Positions 45,535 through 55,602 of a stretch of 64,000 bases of DNA are shown here, one piece after another. A program made the translations under genes and the position numbers. The number at the start of each line of letters is the position of its first letter. Positions within the stretch are counted from its first letter, which is position 1. Location of the stretch: positions 1 to 64,000 of the forward strand of contig NZ_NIXN01000007.1 of the NCBI RefSeq assembly GCF_002807055.1. Reading direction: 5' to 3'. The stretch comes from Confluentibacter citreus. Lineage in GTDB: Bacteria > Bacteroidota > Bacteroidia > Flavobacteriales > Flavobacteriaceae. Below the pieces are notes generated by a model that saw only the letters and a list, made by a program, of their open reading frames with translations, had not been told where the DNA came from and searched no databases.

Positions 45535-47502
45535 ATGAAATCTTTATCAGCCAACTGCAGTCAAGGGCTCTACTACTTTTTACTGCTTAAATTCTTTTTT
45601 TTATCTTTTCCAACCTTTGTGTTTTCACAAGAGATTAAACAGTACGATAGTTTATATAAACCACAGTCATCACATCTAGGACATGCTAAGTTTGATTATT
45701 ATCTCAATAAAAAAGGCGAAGTTATTAAGCATGGTAAATTTATTTATAAAAGCGAACAGAAAGATAGTATCTCCCAAAGTACTGCCCTCGTTAATTCTTG
45801 GAATGGCCAATATAAAAATAACATTAAAGACGGTAAATGGATTTATGAAAGTCAATCCCATGCTGTAAAAATTGAAGGGGTTTCAGAAGCGTCTGTCCAA
45901 TACACAACTTCAACCAATGAAACATATAAAAGCTTGGGATATAAAGATGGTTATCCAGACGGAGCGTTTAATTTTAAAGCTAATTTGTATGAAGATAAAA
46001 ATCTTGTTAAAAATACTGAGACGCTCACGGCTAATTTAAAAGATAAAAAAATTAATGGTGATTTTGAGTTGTCTTTTTTGGATAAAGCCCATGAAAAAGT
46101 TACTGTAAAAGGAAATGCTACAAATGGTTTGATGCAAGGTTTTTGGGAGTTTTATTACCAGAAAGATAATATTAAAGAAAGAAGGGAATACAAAGAGGGC
46201 ATTCTTTTAACACTAACTAAAATAAAGGGAAAAGACACTGTTCTAAATTTAATTTATCCACAAAGTAAAACCATAAATGAGGCTCTAACCGGTGGTGCCA
46301 CCGACCCATTGATCAATAGTCCACTTAGTCTTATTTATAGTGATGGCTATCCCAGAAATTCACCATACATTACGGCTCAATTAGAAGGCGAAAAAATCTT
46401 AAATAATGCTTTGCAGACGATATTTAAATACGATACAGACGTGTTTAAGAGTAGCAGTTTGCCGTTAGGAACTAATAGGGCTTTTTACCCATTGAATTCT
46501 GATGAAAAAGATCTATTAAAAAAATGGGAAACCACAGAAGCCAACTTTCGGAATAAAATAAACACCATTAAAACATTAGAAATAGATAATCTCACATTTG
46601 TAAAGGACAGCACCATCCAAATAATTATCAATTGGGCAATAAAGCAAGATTCCCTTAAAAACTATATCAAGCCTTGGAATGACATTTTACTTAAAGAACA
46701 GATAGAGTATTATAATAGGCAAGGGCTGTTAATTGATTATGCAAGGGACATATTAGAAAATGATACAATCACCACAGAAAATGGTGCACACGTGTTTCAC
46801 TATGAGCCTAAGGTTCAAGAAAAACCAAATTTTCTGTCTTATATAGTGCTTAATTTTGAAGACCGAACACATGTCGCAGACTCATTAATTACTGTTTTTA
46901 ATAGGAAAGTTGAAGAATTGCATTTAGAAAATGAAGTGCTAAACGTTAACAAGAAAATTGTAAATAAATCTAAAGCTATAGATTCCATTTATAAACAATC
47001 ATTAGGATATGATAAATTATATACACTCATCACCAAAACAAAAGAGTATTTTGTAAAGGAACAATTTGAAGATAATTTCAATCAATTTATTGCTGAAGTC
47101 GAAGTCCCTTCAAAAATCAAACAAGGAGAAGCTATATTATCAAGTTTTGAACTCTTAAATAAAACGTACCAAGTGTCTGCTGATATTGGTAAGAGAGCTA
47201 AAGAGTTGGATTCTCTATACACAGATTATGTTTTTGACCCATTTACTTATAGCGACCAGGTTCCAACACGTTTAAAAAAACGTCTATACAATATAATTAC
47301 AGATGAAATGACTTCCCAGCTTATAGGGCAAGCGCATATTACCTACCAAGAACCAGCAGAAGTGCTAAAGAGAGTGAACAAAATTTATGCACTTCAAGAT
47401 CGGCTATATTTTCTAGTTGATAAAAACACGATTAAACTCGAACGAAAACTTAGAAGGAATAAATCTTTGGATGAAAGATTAACGTTGCTAAATGCATTTT
47501 AA
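45535..47502 (+). CDS. secreted hypothetical protein with MORN-like N-terminal repeats
   Basis: A 655-residue protein I do not recognise as a named family. A hydrophobic signal region lies at about 12-32 (ending VFSQ). Residues about 40-225 contain repeated short blocks of the type NGQYKNNIKDGKWIYES, GYKDGYPDGAFNF and GLMQGFWEFYYQ, similar in spirit to MORN/YwqK-like repeats. From about 240 the protein is mostly helical and charged, with possible coiled coil (about 455-655). The next gene, a DUF2490 outer-membrane-type protein, starts 1 bp after its stop. It is probably periplasmic or surface-associated. Confidence 0.65.
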   Translation: MKSLSANCSQGLYYFLLLKFFFLSFPTFVFSQEIKQYDSLYKPQSSHLGHAKFDYYLNKKGEVIKHGKFIYKSEQKDSISQSTALVNSWNGQYKNNIKDGKWIYESQSHAVKIEGVSEASVQYTTSTNETYKSLGYKDGYPDGAFNFKANLYEDKNLVKNTETLTANLKDKKINGDFELSFLDKAHEKVTVKGNATNGLMQGFWEFYYQKDNIKERREYKEGILLTLTKIKGKDTVLNLIYPQSKTINEALTGGATDPLINSPLSLIYSDGYPRNSPYITAQLEGEKILNNALQTIFKYDTDVFKSSSLPLGTNRAFYPLNSDEKDLLKKWETTEANFRNKINTIKTLEIDNLTFVKDSTIQIIINWAIKQDSLKNYIKPWNDILLKEQIEYYNRQGLLIDYARDILENDTITTENGAHVFHYEPKVQEKPNFLSYIVLNFEDRTHVADSLITVFNRKVEELHLENEVLNVNKKIVNKSKAIDSIYKQSLGYDKLYTLITKTKEYFVKEQFEDNFNQFIAEVEVPSKIKQGEAILSSFELLNKTYQVSADIGKRAKELDSLYTDYVFDPFTYSDQVPTRLKKRLYNIITDEMTSQLIGQAHITYQEPAEVLKRVNKIYALQDRLYFLVDKNTIKLERKLRRNKSLDERLTLLNAF

Positions 47503-47503
47503 T

Positions 47504-48304
47504 ATGAAGCATTTATTAAAATGTATTATTGGTTTAATGTTCGTCTTTCATAATAATTTTGCACAAGACAATACCCAAAAAACCTATAAGAACACGGAAG
47601 GTTTATGGCTTGGAGCCTACACTAAATACCGCTTAAACGAAAAGATGTTCTATTATGGTGAATACCATTATAGGCGTACTAATGATTTTATTAAAGATAT
47701 GGGACAAGTCTATCTAAGATTTGGGCTAACCTATTTGATTAATAAAAATGTTGAAATTACGGGTGGCGTCGTCACACCATTATATTGGGCACCTCAGCAA
47801 GATATTGAAGGACAGGATAATGTCGTACCACAGTTCCGATTTTGGGAACAAATTCTTTTTGTACAACCTCTCGAACGATTGAAGCTTTATCATCAATTCC
47901 GTTTTGAACAACGCTGGAGGCGCGATTTTATTGAAGACTCGCCATTTGAACTCACCCATAGGTTTCGTTATAAAATATCCGGTTATTATCCTCTTAACAA
48001 ACCAAAACTGGTTAATAAAACATTGTTTTTATCCTTTTATGAAGAAATATTCATCCAAGCTGGAAAATCAATAACCTATGATTATTTTGAGGATAACCGA
48101 GTCTTTTTAGGTTTAGGATATATTGTTAATGAAAACATACAACTTCAAGCTGGATATATGTGGACCTTTAGATTTGCTGGGTCCCCAACTAGTTTTGAGC
48201 ATCGTCATATACCGCGACTGAGTGTGTACCACAATTTAGACTTTTATAAAAAACGTTTAGAGAGGCGTAAAGAAAGTGTTAGAATTTTAGACAATGAGTT
48301 TTAA
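47504..48304 (+). CDS. DUF2490 outer-membrane-type beta protein
   Basis: A 266-residue protein. The start at 47504 (MKHLLKC) is preferred to 47492 because it opens a normal signal peptide (about 1-20, NFAQ) and does not overlap the previous gene. DUF2490 features: EGLWLGAYTKYRLNEKMFYYGEYHYRR, the RFEQRWR strand and a final HNLDFYKK. It is paralogous to the protein at 15689. It is co-transcribed with the secreted protein gene upstream, which suggests a shared surface function. Confidence 0.8.
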   Translation: MKHLLKCIIGLMFVFHNNFAQDNTQKTYKNTEGLWLGAYTKYRLNEKMFYYGEYHYRRTNDFIKDMGQVYLRFGLTYLINKNVEITGGVVTPLYWAPQQDIEGQDNVVPQFRFWEQILFVQPLERLKLYHQFRFEQRWRRDFIEDSPFELTHRFRYKISGYYPLNKPKLVNKTLFLSFYEEIFIQAGKSITYDYFEDNRVFLGLGYIVNENIQLQAGYMWTFRFAGSPTSFEHRHIPRLSVYHNLDFYKKRLERRKESVRILDNEF

Positions 48305-48331
48305 CTTTTATAACCCTAATTAGTAAGGTTA

Positions 48332-48553
48332 TCATGGTACTGGGTCGTAACCAGAACCGCCCCAAGGATGGCAACTAAATATACGTTTTATGGCTAACCA
48401 ACCTCCTTTAAACAAACCATGTTTTTTTAAAGCTTCTTTACTGTAGTGCGAGCAGGTGGGTTGATATCTACAGCTTGCAGGCGTTAGGGGTGATATCAGT
48501 GTTTGGTAAACTTTAATCAAGAATAAGAATGGTATAATGAGGAGTTTTTTCAT
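48332..48553 (-). CDS. yidD: membrane protein insertion efficiency factor
   Basis: A 73-residue YidD. A hydrophobic N-terminal helix is followed by the diagnostic cysteine-containing [20 protein letters not shown], and [21 protein letters not shown]. It assists YidC-dependent insertion at the inner membrane. Here it is isolated from rnpA and yidC, as in many Bacteroidota. It converges with the DUF2490 gene with 27 bp between them. Confidence 0.95.
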   Translation of the reverse strand: MKKLLIIPFLFLIKVYQTLISPLTPASCRYQPTCSHYSKEALKKHGLFKGGWLAIKRIFSCHPWGGSGYDPVP

Positions 48554-48705
48554 TTCAATAGTTTAATCGTTTAAAAGAATATCAAGCGGCTTTACAATTA
48601 TACGACAAACATCTTCACTATATGATGTTAGTTGTTTGTCTTTTGCTGTTTATTCGAAACGTACCAGACAATTAAACAATTACACGATTAAACGAATCCA
48701 CCAAA

Positions 48706-50187
48706 TTACGACAAAGAAAAAGTCGTTCCTTCTTTACCATCCTTCAACTGGATACCAGCTTCAGCCAATTCATCACGTATTTTATCAGACAATGCAAAAT
48801 CTTTATTAGCTCTGGCGTCTTGTCTTAATTTGATTAAAATATCAACAGCGGCTGATAATTTATCCGTTCCAGAATCGGTTTTTGTTACGTTTTTTAAACC
48901 TAAAACATCAAAAGCAAAAACGTTTAAGGTTTCTTTTAAAAGAGATAAATCTTCAGAGTTTAATGTTTGGGAACCCTCTTTAACTTGATTGATGTATTTA
49001 ACCGCTTCAAATAAATTAGCAATTAAAATAGGAGAGTTAAAATCATCATTCATCGCATCATAACACGATTGTTTCCATGACTTTATATCTATTGAGGATG
49101 TTTCTGAAGCCTTTAAATCATCTAATAAATTAATAGCATCCATCAATCTGTAAAATCCCTTTTCGCTGGATAATAAACCGTCATCCGTTAAATCGAGAAC
49201 ACTTCTGTAGTGTGCTTGGGCATTAAAAAAACGTATAACACTTGGTGCAAACGCTTTACTAAAAAAATTATTATTTCCTGACAATAACTCATCTGGATTC
49301 ACAATGTTCCCTGTTGATTTCGACATCCGTTGCCCATTTAATTGCAACATATTGGCATGCATCCAATAATTTACAGGTGATTGACCTTTAGCAGCTTGGT
49401 TTTGGGCAATTTCACATTCGTGGTGGGGGAATTTCAAATCCATACCACCACCATGAATATCAAAATGATCACCTAAATATTTGGTGCTCATGGCTGTACA
49501 TTCTAAATGCCAACCTGGAAATCCATCGCTCCAAGGCGACGGCCAACGCATGATATGTTGCGGTTCAGCTTTTTTCCAAAGTGCAAAATCCTGTGGATTT
49601 TTTTTATCGTTTTGCCCGTCCAATTCACGGGTATTATGAATTAAATCGTCTAATTTACGTTTGCTCAATATGCCGTAATCGTTGTTCTCATTGTATTTAT
49701 GAACATCAAAATATACAGAACCATTGGCTACATAAGCAAAACCATTGTCTATAATGTTTTTAATCAATTCAATTTGCTCGATAATATGACCCGTTGCCGT
49801 AGGTTCAATACTTGGTGGCAAAAAATTGAATGTATTTAATATGTTATGAAAATCAACCGTATAACGTTGCACGATTTCCATAGGTTCAATTTGTTCTAAA
49901 CGCGCTTTTTTGGTGATTTTATCTTCACCGGCATCCGCATCATTTTCCAAATGGCCAGCATCGGTAATGTTCCTTACATAGCGGACTTTGTAGCCTAAAT
50001 GTTTAAGATATCGGAATATCATATCAAAAGACATAAACGTCCTTACGTTCCCCAAATGTACATTGCTATAAACGGTTGGTCCGCACACATACATGCCTAC
50101 ATGACCTTCATTTATAGGTTTAAATTGTTCTTTTTTTCCTGAAAGCGAATTGTATATGTCGAGTTTTTGATGATGATAAAGTTGCAT
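48706..50187 (-). CDS. cysS: cysteinyl-tRNA synthetase
   Basis: A 493-residue class I synthetase. The HIGH-type motif is HLGNVRTF (about 41). The zinc cysteine/histidine ligands are in MYVCGPTVY and [16 protein letters not shown], and the KMSKS-type motif is QRMSKSTGN near 285. The anticodon-binding C-terminus is present. The gene lies between yidD and folE on the minus strand. The 152 bp after its stop and 57 bp before its start contain the simple gtttaattgttt-type repeats common in this genome. Confidence 0.97.
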   Translation of the reverse strand: MQLYHHQKLDIYNSLSGKKEQFKPINEGHVGMYVCGPTVYSNVHLGNVRTFMSFDMIFRYLKHLGYKVRYVRNITDAGHLENDADAGEDKITKKARLEQIEPMEIVQRYTVDFHNILNTFNFLPPSIEPTATGHIIEQIELIKNIIDNGFAYVANGSVYFDVHKYNENNDYGILSKRKLDDLIHNTRELDGQNDKKNPQDFALWKKAEPQHIMRWPSPWSDGFPGWHLECTAMSTKYLGDHFDIHGGGMDLKFPHHECEIAQNQAAKGQSPVNYWMHANMLQLNGQRMSKSTGNIVNPDELLSGNNNFFSKAFAPSVIRFFNAQAHYRSVLDLTDDGLLSSEKGFYRLMDAINLLDDLKASETSSIDIKSWKQSCYDAMNDDFNSPILIANLFEAVKYINQVKEGSQTLNSEDLSLLKETLNVFAFDVLGLKNVTKTDSGTDKLSAAVDILIKLRQDARANKDFALSDKIRDELAEAGIQLKDGKEGTTFSLS

Positions 50188-50244
50188 TGGTGTTTGGTTG
50201 TTGATTTGTTTAGTCGTTGAGTTGTTTAATCGTCAGGTAACCAA

Positions 50245-50922
50245 CTAAAATTTAGTTTCAAGTTTTATGTAATCTAAAAATTCCCTGCGCGTGGCTTCTT
50301 CTTTAAATTTTCCACCAAACTCGGATGTTACGGTGCTACTTTCCACATCTCTGATCCCTCTAGAATTTACACATAAATGTTTGGCATCAATAACACATGC
50401 TACATCTTGTGTGTCTAAGACTTCTTGAAGTTCTTTAACAACTTGTATGGTTAAACGCTCTTGTACTTGCGGGCGTTTGGCATAATAATCTACAATACGG
50501 TTCATTTTTGAAAGCCCAACAACCCTTCCACTAGAAATGTAGGCAATGTGCGCTTTACCAACGATGGGAAGTAAATGATGCTCGCAAGTGGAATACACGG
50601 TAATGTTTTTTTCAACCAGCATTTCGCCGTATTTGTACTTGTTTTCGAATGTTGAGGCACTTGGTTTTTTCTTAGGATCTAAACCACCAAACAATTCCTT
50701 TACAAACATTTTAGCAACTCTGTTTGGTGTGCCATTTAAACTGTCGTCTGTCAAATCCAAACCCAACGTTTCCATAATATGGCGAACATCGTCTTTAATG
50801 ATTTCTATTTTTTCTTCAACAGAAAGTTTAAAAGCATCCGCTCTCATAGGTGTGTTTGATGAGGTTCCAATATGATCTTCACCTAAAGCATCAAAATCCT
50901 CAATGTTTTTCTCAATTTTCAT
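50245..50922 (-). CDS. folE: GTP cyclohydrolase I
   Basis: FolE catalyses the first step of folate and pterin synthesis, GTP to 7,8-dihydroneopterin triphosphate. The start at 50922 (MKIEKNIEDF, 225 residues) is preferred; a further frame to 50994 adds 24 residues without homology. Zinc and catalytic motifs are clear: STCEHHLLPIVGKAHIAYI, GLSKMNRIVDYYAKRPQVQERL, and DVACVIDAKHLCVNSRGI with the second cysteine. It is a stand-alone gene. Confidence 0.97.
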   Translation of the reverse strand: MKIEKNIEDFDALGEDHIGTSSNTPMRADAFKLSVEEKIEIIKDDVRHIMETLGLDLTDDSLNGTPNRVAKMFVKELFGGLDPKKKPSASTFENKYKYGEMLVEKNITVYSTCEHHLLPIVGKAHIAYISSGRVVGLSKMNRIVDYYAKRPQVQERLTIQVVKELQEVLDTQDVACVIDAKHLCVNSRGIRDVESSTVTSEFGGKFKEEATRREFLDYIKLETKF

Positions 50923-51043
50923 GTGTTCAAAAAACTTATTTTTAGTGGCAAAGATAAGTAATTCCGATTTGTTATGTTTTGTATTAACAAACAATTAATG
51001 CCTTCAACAACCAATCCAGAATCTATTGTAATTTATTAAATGA

Positions 51044-51077
51044 AAAACGCCTGGACTATATAGGTTCAGGCGTTTTA
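51044..51077 (-). terminator. terminator of outer membrane protein gene
   Basis: A 10-bp stem, aaaacgcctg (51044-51053) with caggcgtttt (51067-51076), 13-nt loop with further partial pairing. It is 20 bp beyond the stop of the outer membrane protein gene and has flanking A/T runs on both strands. Confidence 0.85.
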
Positions 51078-51096
51078 AAAAGGTGTTTAAAATATA

Positions 51097-52614
51097 TTAA
51101 ATATTGAAAGCTAATGATAGTGTTATATTTGAATTCTTATTAAGAACATTAGCTGTATCGGTTAGACCAACATTGTATAATGGTATGTCTGAATCTCTTT
51201 CGAAATAATCATAAGTTAAATCCAATTTGGTATTTCCAAAGTTATAGCCTAAACCTAATGAATATCCATTTAAATCGCCTACTGTAAAACCGTTTGCATA
51301 GGGACTTTCCTCAAAGCGATAACCACCTCTAAAACTCACTTGTTTTACTTTATATTCTGCACCAATTCTATAAGTAGAAGCGGCGGTTAATACATTGCTA
51401 ACATCGTTATTTAAACCAACAAAATCTGATGTTGGTTTAAATTTAGTGGTGCTGTAATCTTTATGGGAATAATCGAAACTTATTAAGCCTTGTGTGCCAA
51501 ACACATAAGCCAAACTACCTGTTATCTTTGCAGGCGTTTGTAATCTGTAATTAGGATATACATTTACAATTTGAGGATTTATGACAGCTGTAATATTTGA
51601 GCCATTTTCATCTCGCACAGAAGCTAAATATTGTGTTGTTTCTTCTGAAATTGAGTACCATGTTGACGAATCGTAGGTTAAACCAACCCTGAATTCGTTA
51701 CTTAGTTTTAAGATACCTCCCAATTGAAAAGAAAAACCATTACCAGATGTGGATAGTGTATTCCCAAATTCTATGCTACTTATTAATGAGTTGTTGTTGG
51801 AATTGTCCTCATAAAGAGACGTAGTACGGTTATAATTTATAAAATGGGAATTCAAGTTTAAACCTAAATATAGATTGTCTCCATACTGTGCGGCCATGTT
51901 GAAAGCAATTTTGCCATTTAATCCTGTCGCTGCATAATAATAATCATGGTCAAAAGTTCCATTCGCCAGATTCGAGGTGTAGGACGTATTATTGTCGTCA
52001 TCAACATCTGGCTCAAGTATATATGATTGATATCCTAAAAATGCTTGTTGATGCGCAAAACCAAACACATCGCCAATATCAGAATACGCAGCGGTTATAG
52101 ATTCATTACCGATTAACGAAATATCTCCTAATCTCACACCGTCAGCATAGTTTAGAAAGTAAAAATCAATGGACTGATTGTTGGTATTGGTTCCAACGGC
52201 ATTCCAAGTATCATTATAGTTGTTGGTCTTATCGTAAGCCACTCCGATAGTGAATTTTCTCCACGGCGAATTTGAGTTGTTATTGGCAAATACGAAAGAT
52301 GCGCCACCTTGATGAATGCCGAAGTCAGATTCCGAAATAGAAGTAAATCCATTAAAATATTGGGTATCATTCTTTGTGCTTAAATTTGAAAGGGAAAAGG
52401 ATGCATGACTTTGGGCAAAAACAGCTGCGCCAGCAGGGTTAATACTTACGGCGCTCATATCGCCACCCAAAGCGCCAAAAGCACCACTCATCGCTCTAAA
52501 ACGAGCGGTTCCTTGAATTTCACTTTGTGAATATCTTACGGCATCAGAGATGTCTTGTGCGTAAATGTTAGACATAGATAGCAAACCTATGAATAGGAAT
52601 TGTAACTTTTTCAT
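51097..52614 (-). CDS. FadL/OmpP1-type outer membrane transport protein
   Basis: A 505-residue protein from the start at 52614 (MKKLQFLFIGLLSMSN, signal peptide to about 20). An earlier in-frame ATG at 52656 would put extra residues before the signal. The N-terminal segment FRAMSGAFGALGGDMSAVSI, with NPAGAAVF, is the hatch signature of the FadL/OmpP1/TodX family. The rest alternates strands of a 14-stranded-type barrel ending in LSLAFNI. It is likely to carry hydrophobic compounds across the outer membrane. A lipoprotein gene lies 120 bp upstream on the same strand. Confidence 0.85.
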   Translation of the reverse strand: MKKLQFLFIGLLSMSNIYAQDISDAVRYSQSEIQGTARFRAMSGAFGALGGDMSAVSINPAGAAVFAQSHASFSLSNLSTKNDTQYFNGFTSISESDFGIHQGGASFVFANNNSNSPWRKFTIGVAYDKTNNYNDTWNAVGTNTNNQSIDFYFLNYADGVRLGDISLIGNESITAAYSDIGDVFGFAHQQAFLGYQSYILEPDVDDDNNTSYTSNLANGTFDHDYYYAATGLNGKIAFNMAAQYGDNLYLGLNLNSHFINYNRTTSLYEDNSNNNSLISSIEFGNTLSTSGNGFSFQLGGILKLSNEFRVGLTYDSSTWYSISEETTQYLASVRDENGSNITAVINPQIVNVYPNYRLQTPAKITGSLAYVFGTQGLISFDYSHKDYSTTKFKPTSDFVGLNNDVSNVLTAASTYRIGAEYKVKQVSFRGGYRFEESPYANGFTVGDLNGYSLGLGYNFGNTKLDLTYDYFERDSDIPLYNVGLTDTANVLNKNSNITLSLAFNI

Positions 52615-52734
52615 ATATGTAAAATTTGATTTTTTAGCGATCATATATGGTATCACCTTTTGATGTTGGTATTTGTTTGCAACAAACAGTTTTTTAATGG
52701 TGATTTCATACAGATTTATTTTTTTATTATGATA

Positions 52735-53775
52735 TTAACGTCTTCTTCCTCCACCTGATGAAGCACCAGAACTATTGCCACTTCCAGAAGATCTAGAGAA
52801 TGACCCAGAATTACTGCTACCACTGTTAGTAGATCTAGAATAATTTCCAGAATTAGTATTAGAGCTATTAGAATAATTAGTGTTACTTCTCCTAGATTGA
52901 GTAGAATTGTTATTGTTGGGAGAAGATGTAGCATTACTGCTATTTCTTCTTAACGAATTATTGTTAATAGTCGATTGAGAATTATTGCTGCCGTTAGTTC
53001 TACTATATGGACTAACCGTTGTGCCGCTTCTTCTGTAAGAACTATTGTATCTAGAAGTGTTGTTGTTATTATATGAGCTGCTTCTAGTGCCTATATTATT
53101 TGAAGGATAGCTGTTTCGTCTGCTGGCACTGTATGATACATTATTTCTGCCATAAAATCCGTTGCCATAAAAGTTGTTGTACCCATTAAATGCATAAAAC
53201 CCCGGATTATACCAACCACCATAAAAACCGCCATAGAAACCACCATAAAAAGGATCATAAAACCCCCAATTATTCCAACGATTGCCATAGAAGCCGCCGT
53301 AAAAAGGATCATAAAAGCCCCAATTGTTCCAACGGTTACCATAGAATCCGTTAAAAAACGGTCTGTTCCACATACCTATGCCTCCCCAGCCAAAGCTTGG
53401 TTGTACATTAATAGTTACTTGGCTGTTAGTTTGTCCCCAACCACCATTACCTTGGTAGTTATTGTTATTTGGATCCTCGTCTGCATAATACTCACTTTGA
53501 TATGAATCAATATCAGTAAAAATAGCGCCTTCATCATTTATACCGTCATATTCTAAAGCTTTGCTTTTAAAATAATTTTGATAGTAATCATTAGAATTAT
53601 TTGGGGCGTCAACAACAGCATCTTGATTTTGAGAAATAGTTCTTGGAGCTTCACCATAAATACCATCATTGTCCACACCAACGTATTGGTAAGAACCACA
53701 TGATGACACCACTAATACCAATGTGAAAATTGCTATTAAGGATGTTTTTCTTTTTAAGTAGTTAATAAATTTCAT
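52735..53775 (-). CDS. repeat-rich prolipoprotein
   Basis: A 346-residue protein from the ATG at 53775 (MKFINYLKRK). A signal peptide ends in a lipobox-like VVSSC with the lipidated cysteine near 26. The region about 125-205 is rich in aromatic residues and glycine, with two copies of an 18-residue unit (GNRWNNWGFYDPFYGGFY) and further FYGG units. The C-terminal 140 residues are almost entirely S, N, R, T and G, ending GGGRRR. The next frame upstream to 53886 has no homology. It is similar in style to surface or matrix-associated Bacteroidota lipoproteins; function unknown. Confidence 0.75.
   Translation of the reverse strand: MKFINYLKRKTSLIAIFTLVLVVSSCGSYQYVGVDNDGIYGEAPRTISQNQDAVVDAPNNSNDYYQNYFKSKALEYDGINDEGAIFTDIDSYQSEYYADEDPNNNNYQGNGGWGQTNSQVTINVQPSFGWGGIGMWNRPFFNGFYGNRWNNWGFYDPFYGGFYGNRWNNWGFYDPFYGGFYGGFYGGWYNPGFYAFNGYNNFYGNGFYGRNNVSYSASRRNSYPSNNIGTRSSSYNNNNTSRYNSSYRRSGTTVSPYSRTNGSNNSQSTINNNSLRRNSSNATSSPNNNNSTQSRRSNTNYSNSSNTNSGNYSRSTNSGSSNSGSFSRSSGSGNSSGASSGGGRRR
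53233..53340. repeat. 54-bp in-frame tandem repeat in lipoprotein gene
   Basis: Two copies (53233-53286 and 53287-53340) of a 54-bp unit with a few mismatches, each starting atagaa and coding for 18 residues rich in W, Y, F and G. The sequence after 53340 begins a third, partial copy. Confidence 0.85.
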
Positions 53776-53878
53776 ATTTCCAGAATTTTTTTTATTGTTG
53801 AACATAACAAAAATAGTTAGTTTTGCCAAACTATTTCTATATTTAACATAATCACAATTTTTGTGCCAAAACACATGT

Positions 53879-55357
53879 ATGAGCAAAAAACTTACCAGTA
53901 GATCAGAGGATTATTCAAAATGGTATAATGAACTTGTTGTAAAAGCTGATCTAGCTGAGAACTCGGCAGTTAGGGGTTGTATGGTGATCAAACCTTATGG
54001 CTATGCTATTTGGGAAAAAATGCAGGCTGAATTAGATAAAATGTTTAAGGAAACAGGCCACCAAAATGCCTATTTCCCATTGTTTGTTCCTAAAAGTTTA
54101 TTTGAAGCCGAGGAGAAAAATGCCGAAGGTTTTGCTAAGGAATGTGCCATTGTAACACATTATAGATTGCAAACCGACCCTGACAGACCAGGTAAATTAC
54201 GAGTAGATCCAGATGCTAAACTGGAAGAAGAATTGATTGTGAGACCAACATCTGAGGCAATTATCTGGAACACATACAGGGGCTGGATTCAGTCATATAG
54301 GGATTTACCCTTATTAATCAATCAATGGGCGAATGTAGTACGTTGGGAAATGCGTACGCGTTTATTTTTACGCACAGCGGAATTTTTATGGCAAGAAGGA
54401 CATACAGCACATGAAACGAAGGCAGAAGCTATTGCTGAAGCGGAGTTAATGAACAATGTATATGCCACATTTGCGGAAAATTTTATGGCAATTCCTGTTA
54501 TTCAAGGATTAAAAACTGAGAGTGAACGTTTTGCAGGTGCCGATGAAACCTATTGTATTGAAGCATTAATGCAGGATGGAAAAGCATTGCAAGCAGGGAC
54601 ATCTCATTTCTTGGGGCAGAATTTTGCAAAAGCATTTGATGTGAAATTTGCAAACAAGGAAGGAAAACAGGATTATGTTTGGGCAACTTCTTGGGGAGTA
54701 TCAACCCGTTTAATGGGTGCGTTAATTATGACGCATAGTGATGACCATGGCTTGGTATTGCCACCAACGTTGGCTCCTAACCAAGTGGTGATTGTACCAA
54801 TTTATAAAAGTGAGGAAGAACTGAATGCTATTAATGACGTAGCTAATGGTATTTTAAAGGATTTAAGAGCTAAAAACATCTCCGTTAAGTACGATAACAG
54901 GGATACGCAGCGTCCAGGAGCAAAATTTGCCCAATATGAGTTACAGGGAGTGCCTTTGCGTATTGCGATAGGTCCAAAGGATTTAGAAAATGGTACTGTT
55001 GAAATTGCAAGACGTGATACATTGACAAAAGATGTTGTTCCTGTGGGTAGTTTAACCGAAGTCGTTGAGAATTTGTTGGCAGATATTCAAAAAGCATTAT
55101 TTAAAAAGGCACTAGATTTTAGGGATTCCCATATAACTGAGGTGGGAAATTTCGAAGAATTTAAGTCTGTTTTAGAAAATAAAGGTGGTTTTATCTCAGC
55201 ACATTGGGATGGCACTAATGAGACTGAAGAGAAAATAAAGGAGCTTACTAAGGCCACCATTAGATGTATTCCATTGAATAATAAGGAAGAAGCAGGCGTT
55301 TGTGTGTACACAGGAAAACCTTCAAAAGAGCGAGTCTTATTTGCAAAAGCATACTAA
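53879..55357 (+). CDS. proS: prolyl-tRNA synthetase, archaeal/eukaryote type
   Basis: A 492-residue class II synthetase. The start at 53879 ([18 protein letters not shown]) is the family start; the ATG at 53861 is further upstream with no homologous residues. Class II motifs: [23 protein letters not shown] (motif 2 region), [15 protein letters not shown], and [23 protein letters not shown]. The length and absence of the long editing insertion place it in the ProS type 3 (archaeal-like) group usual for Bacteroidota. It is divergent from the lipoprotein gene. Confidence 0.97.
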   Translation: MSKKLTSRSEDYSKWYNELVVKADLAENSAVRGCMVIKPYGYAIWEKMQAELDKMFKETGHQNAYFPLFVPKSLFEAEEKNAEGFAKECAIVTHYRLQTDPDRPGKLRVDPDAKLEEELIVRPTSEAIIWNTYRGWIQSYRDLPLLINQWANVVRWEMRTRLFLRTAEFLWQEGHTAHETKAEAIAEAELMNNVYATFAENFMAIPVIQGLKTESERFAGADETYCIEALMQDGKALQAGTSHFLGQNFAKAFDVKFANKEGKQDYVWATSWGVSTRLMGALIMTHSDDHGLVLPPTLAPNQVVIVPIYKSEEELNAINDVANGILKDLRAKNISVKYDNRDTQRPGAKFAQYELQGVPLRIAIGPKDLENGTVEIARRDTLTKDVVPVGSLTEVVENLLADIQKALFKKALDFRDSHITEVGNFEEFKSVLENKGGFISAHWDGTNETEEKIKELTKATIRCIPLNNKEEAGVCVYTGKPSKERVLFAKAY

Positions 55358-55390
55358 TTTATTTTTTTTTCAAAAAAGATTAAGTAGGTC

Positions 55391-55420
55391 TTGTGACATT
55401 TAAAAATAGTTGTATTTTTG
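55391..55420 (+). promoter_or_regulatory. promoter P1 upstream of tRNA-Glu
   Basis: TTG (55391-55393), 19 bp, TATTTTTG (55413-55420): a full match in sequence and spacing to the Bacteroidota housekeeping promoter. It is about 87 bp before the tRNA. Confidence 0.65.
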
Positions 55421-55458
55421 CATCCGCAATGGAAACATTGTGTGTTATTTGAAAAGTG

Positions 55459-55488
55459 TTGCAAGTTTAATTTTTATAATTATATTTG
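55459..55488 (+). promoter_or_regulatory. promoter P2 upstream of tRNA-Glu
   Basis: TTG (55459-55461), 19 bp, TATATTTG (55481-55488): the same architecture as P1. It lies 18 bp before the tRNA 5' end, giving a start site near 55494. Confidence 0.75.
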
Positions 55489-55506
55489 CACTCTCAAAAA
55501 AATAAT

Positions 55507-55578
55507 GGCCCGTTCGTCTATCGGTTAGGACGCCAGGTTTTCATCCTGGTAAGAGGGGTTCGATTCCCCTACGGGCTA
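55507..55578 (+). tRNA. tRNA-Glu (anticodon TTC)
   Basis: A 72-nt cloverleaf: acceptor ggcccgt pairing with acgggct (one G-T at the first pair), a D-arm gtctatcggttaggac, an anticodon arm ccagg-ttttcat-cctgg with anticodon TTC, and a T-arm ggggttcgattcccc. CCA is not encoded. It is followed after 24 bp by rpsT on the same strand with no terminator between, so it is cotranscribed with it. Confidence 0.96.
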
Positions 55579-55602
55579 CAATTAAAAAAAAACAAAATTA
55601 AA

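Noticed and set aside
48310-48332. Weak 6-bp stem between DUF2490 and yidD as terminator
   Set aside because: The ataacc/ggttat stem is too short and has no T-run.
52716-52934. 72-codon frame overlapping the lipoprotein tail
   Set aside because: Arises from the low-complexity S/N/R codons read in another frame.
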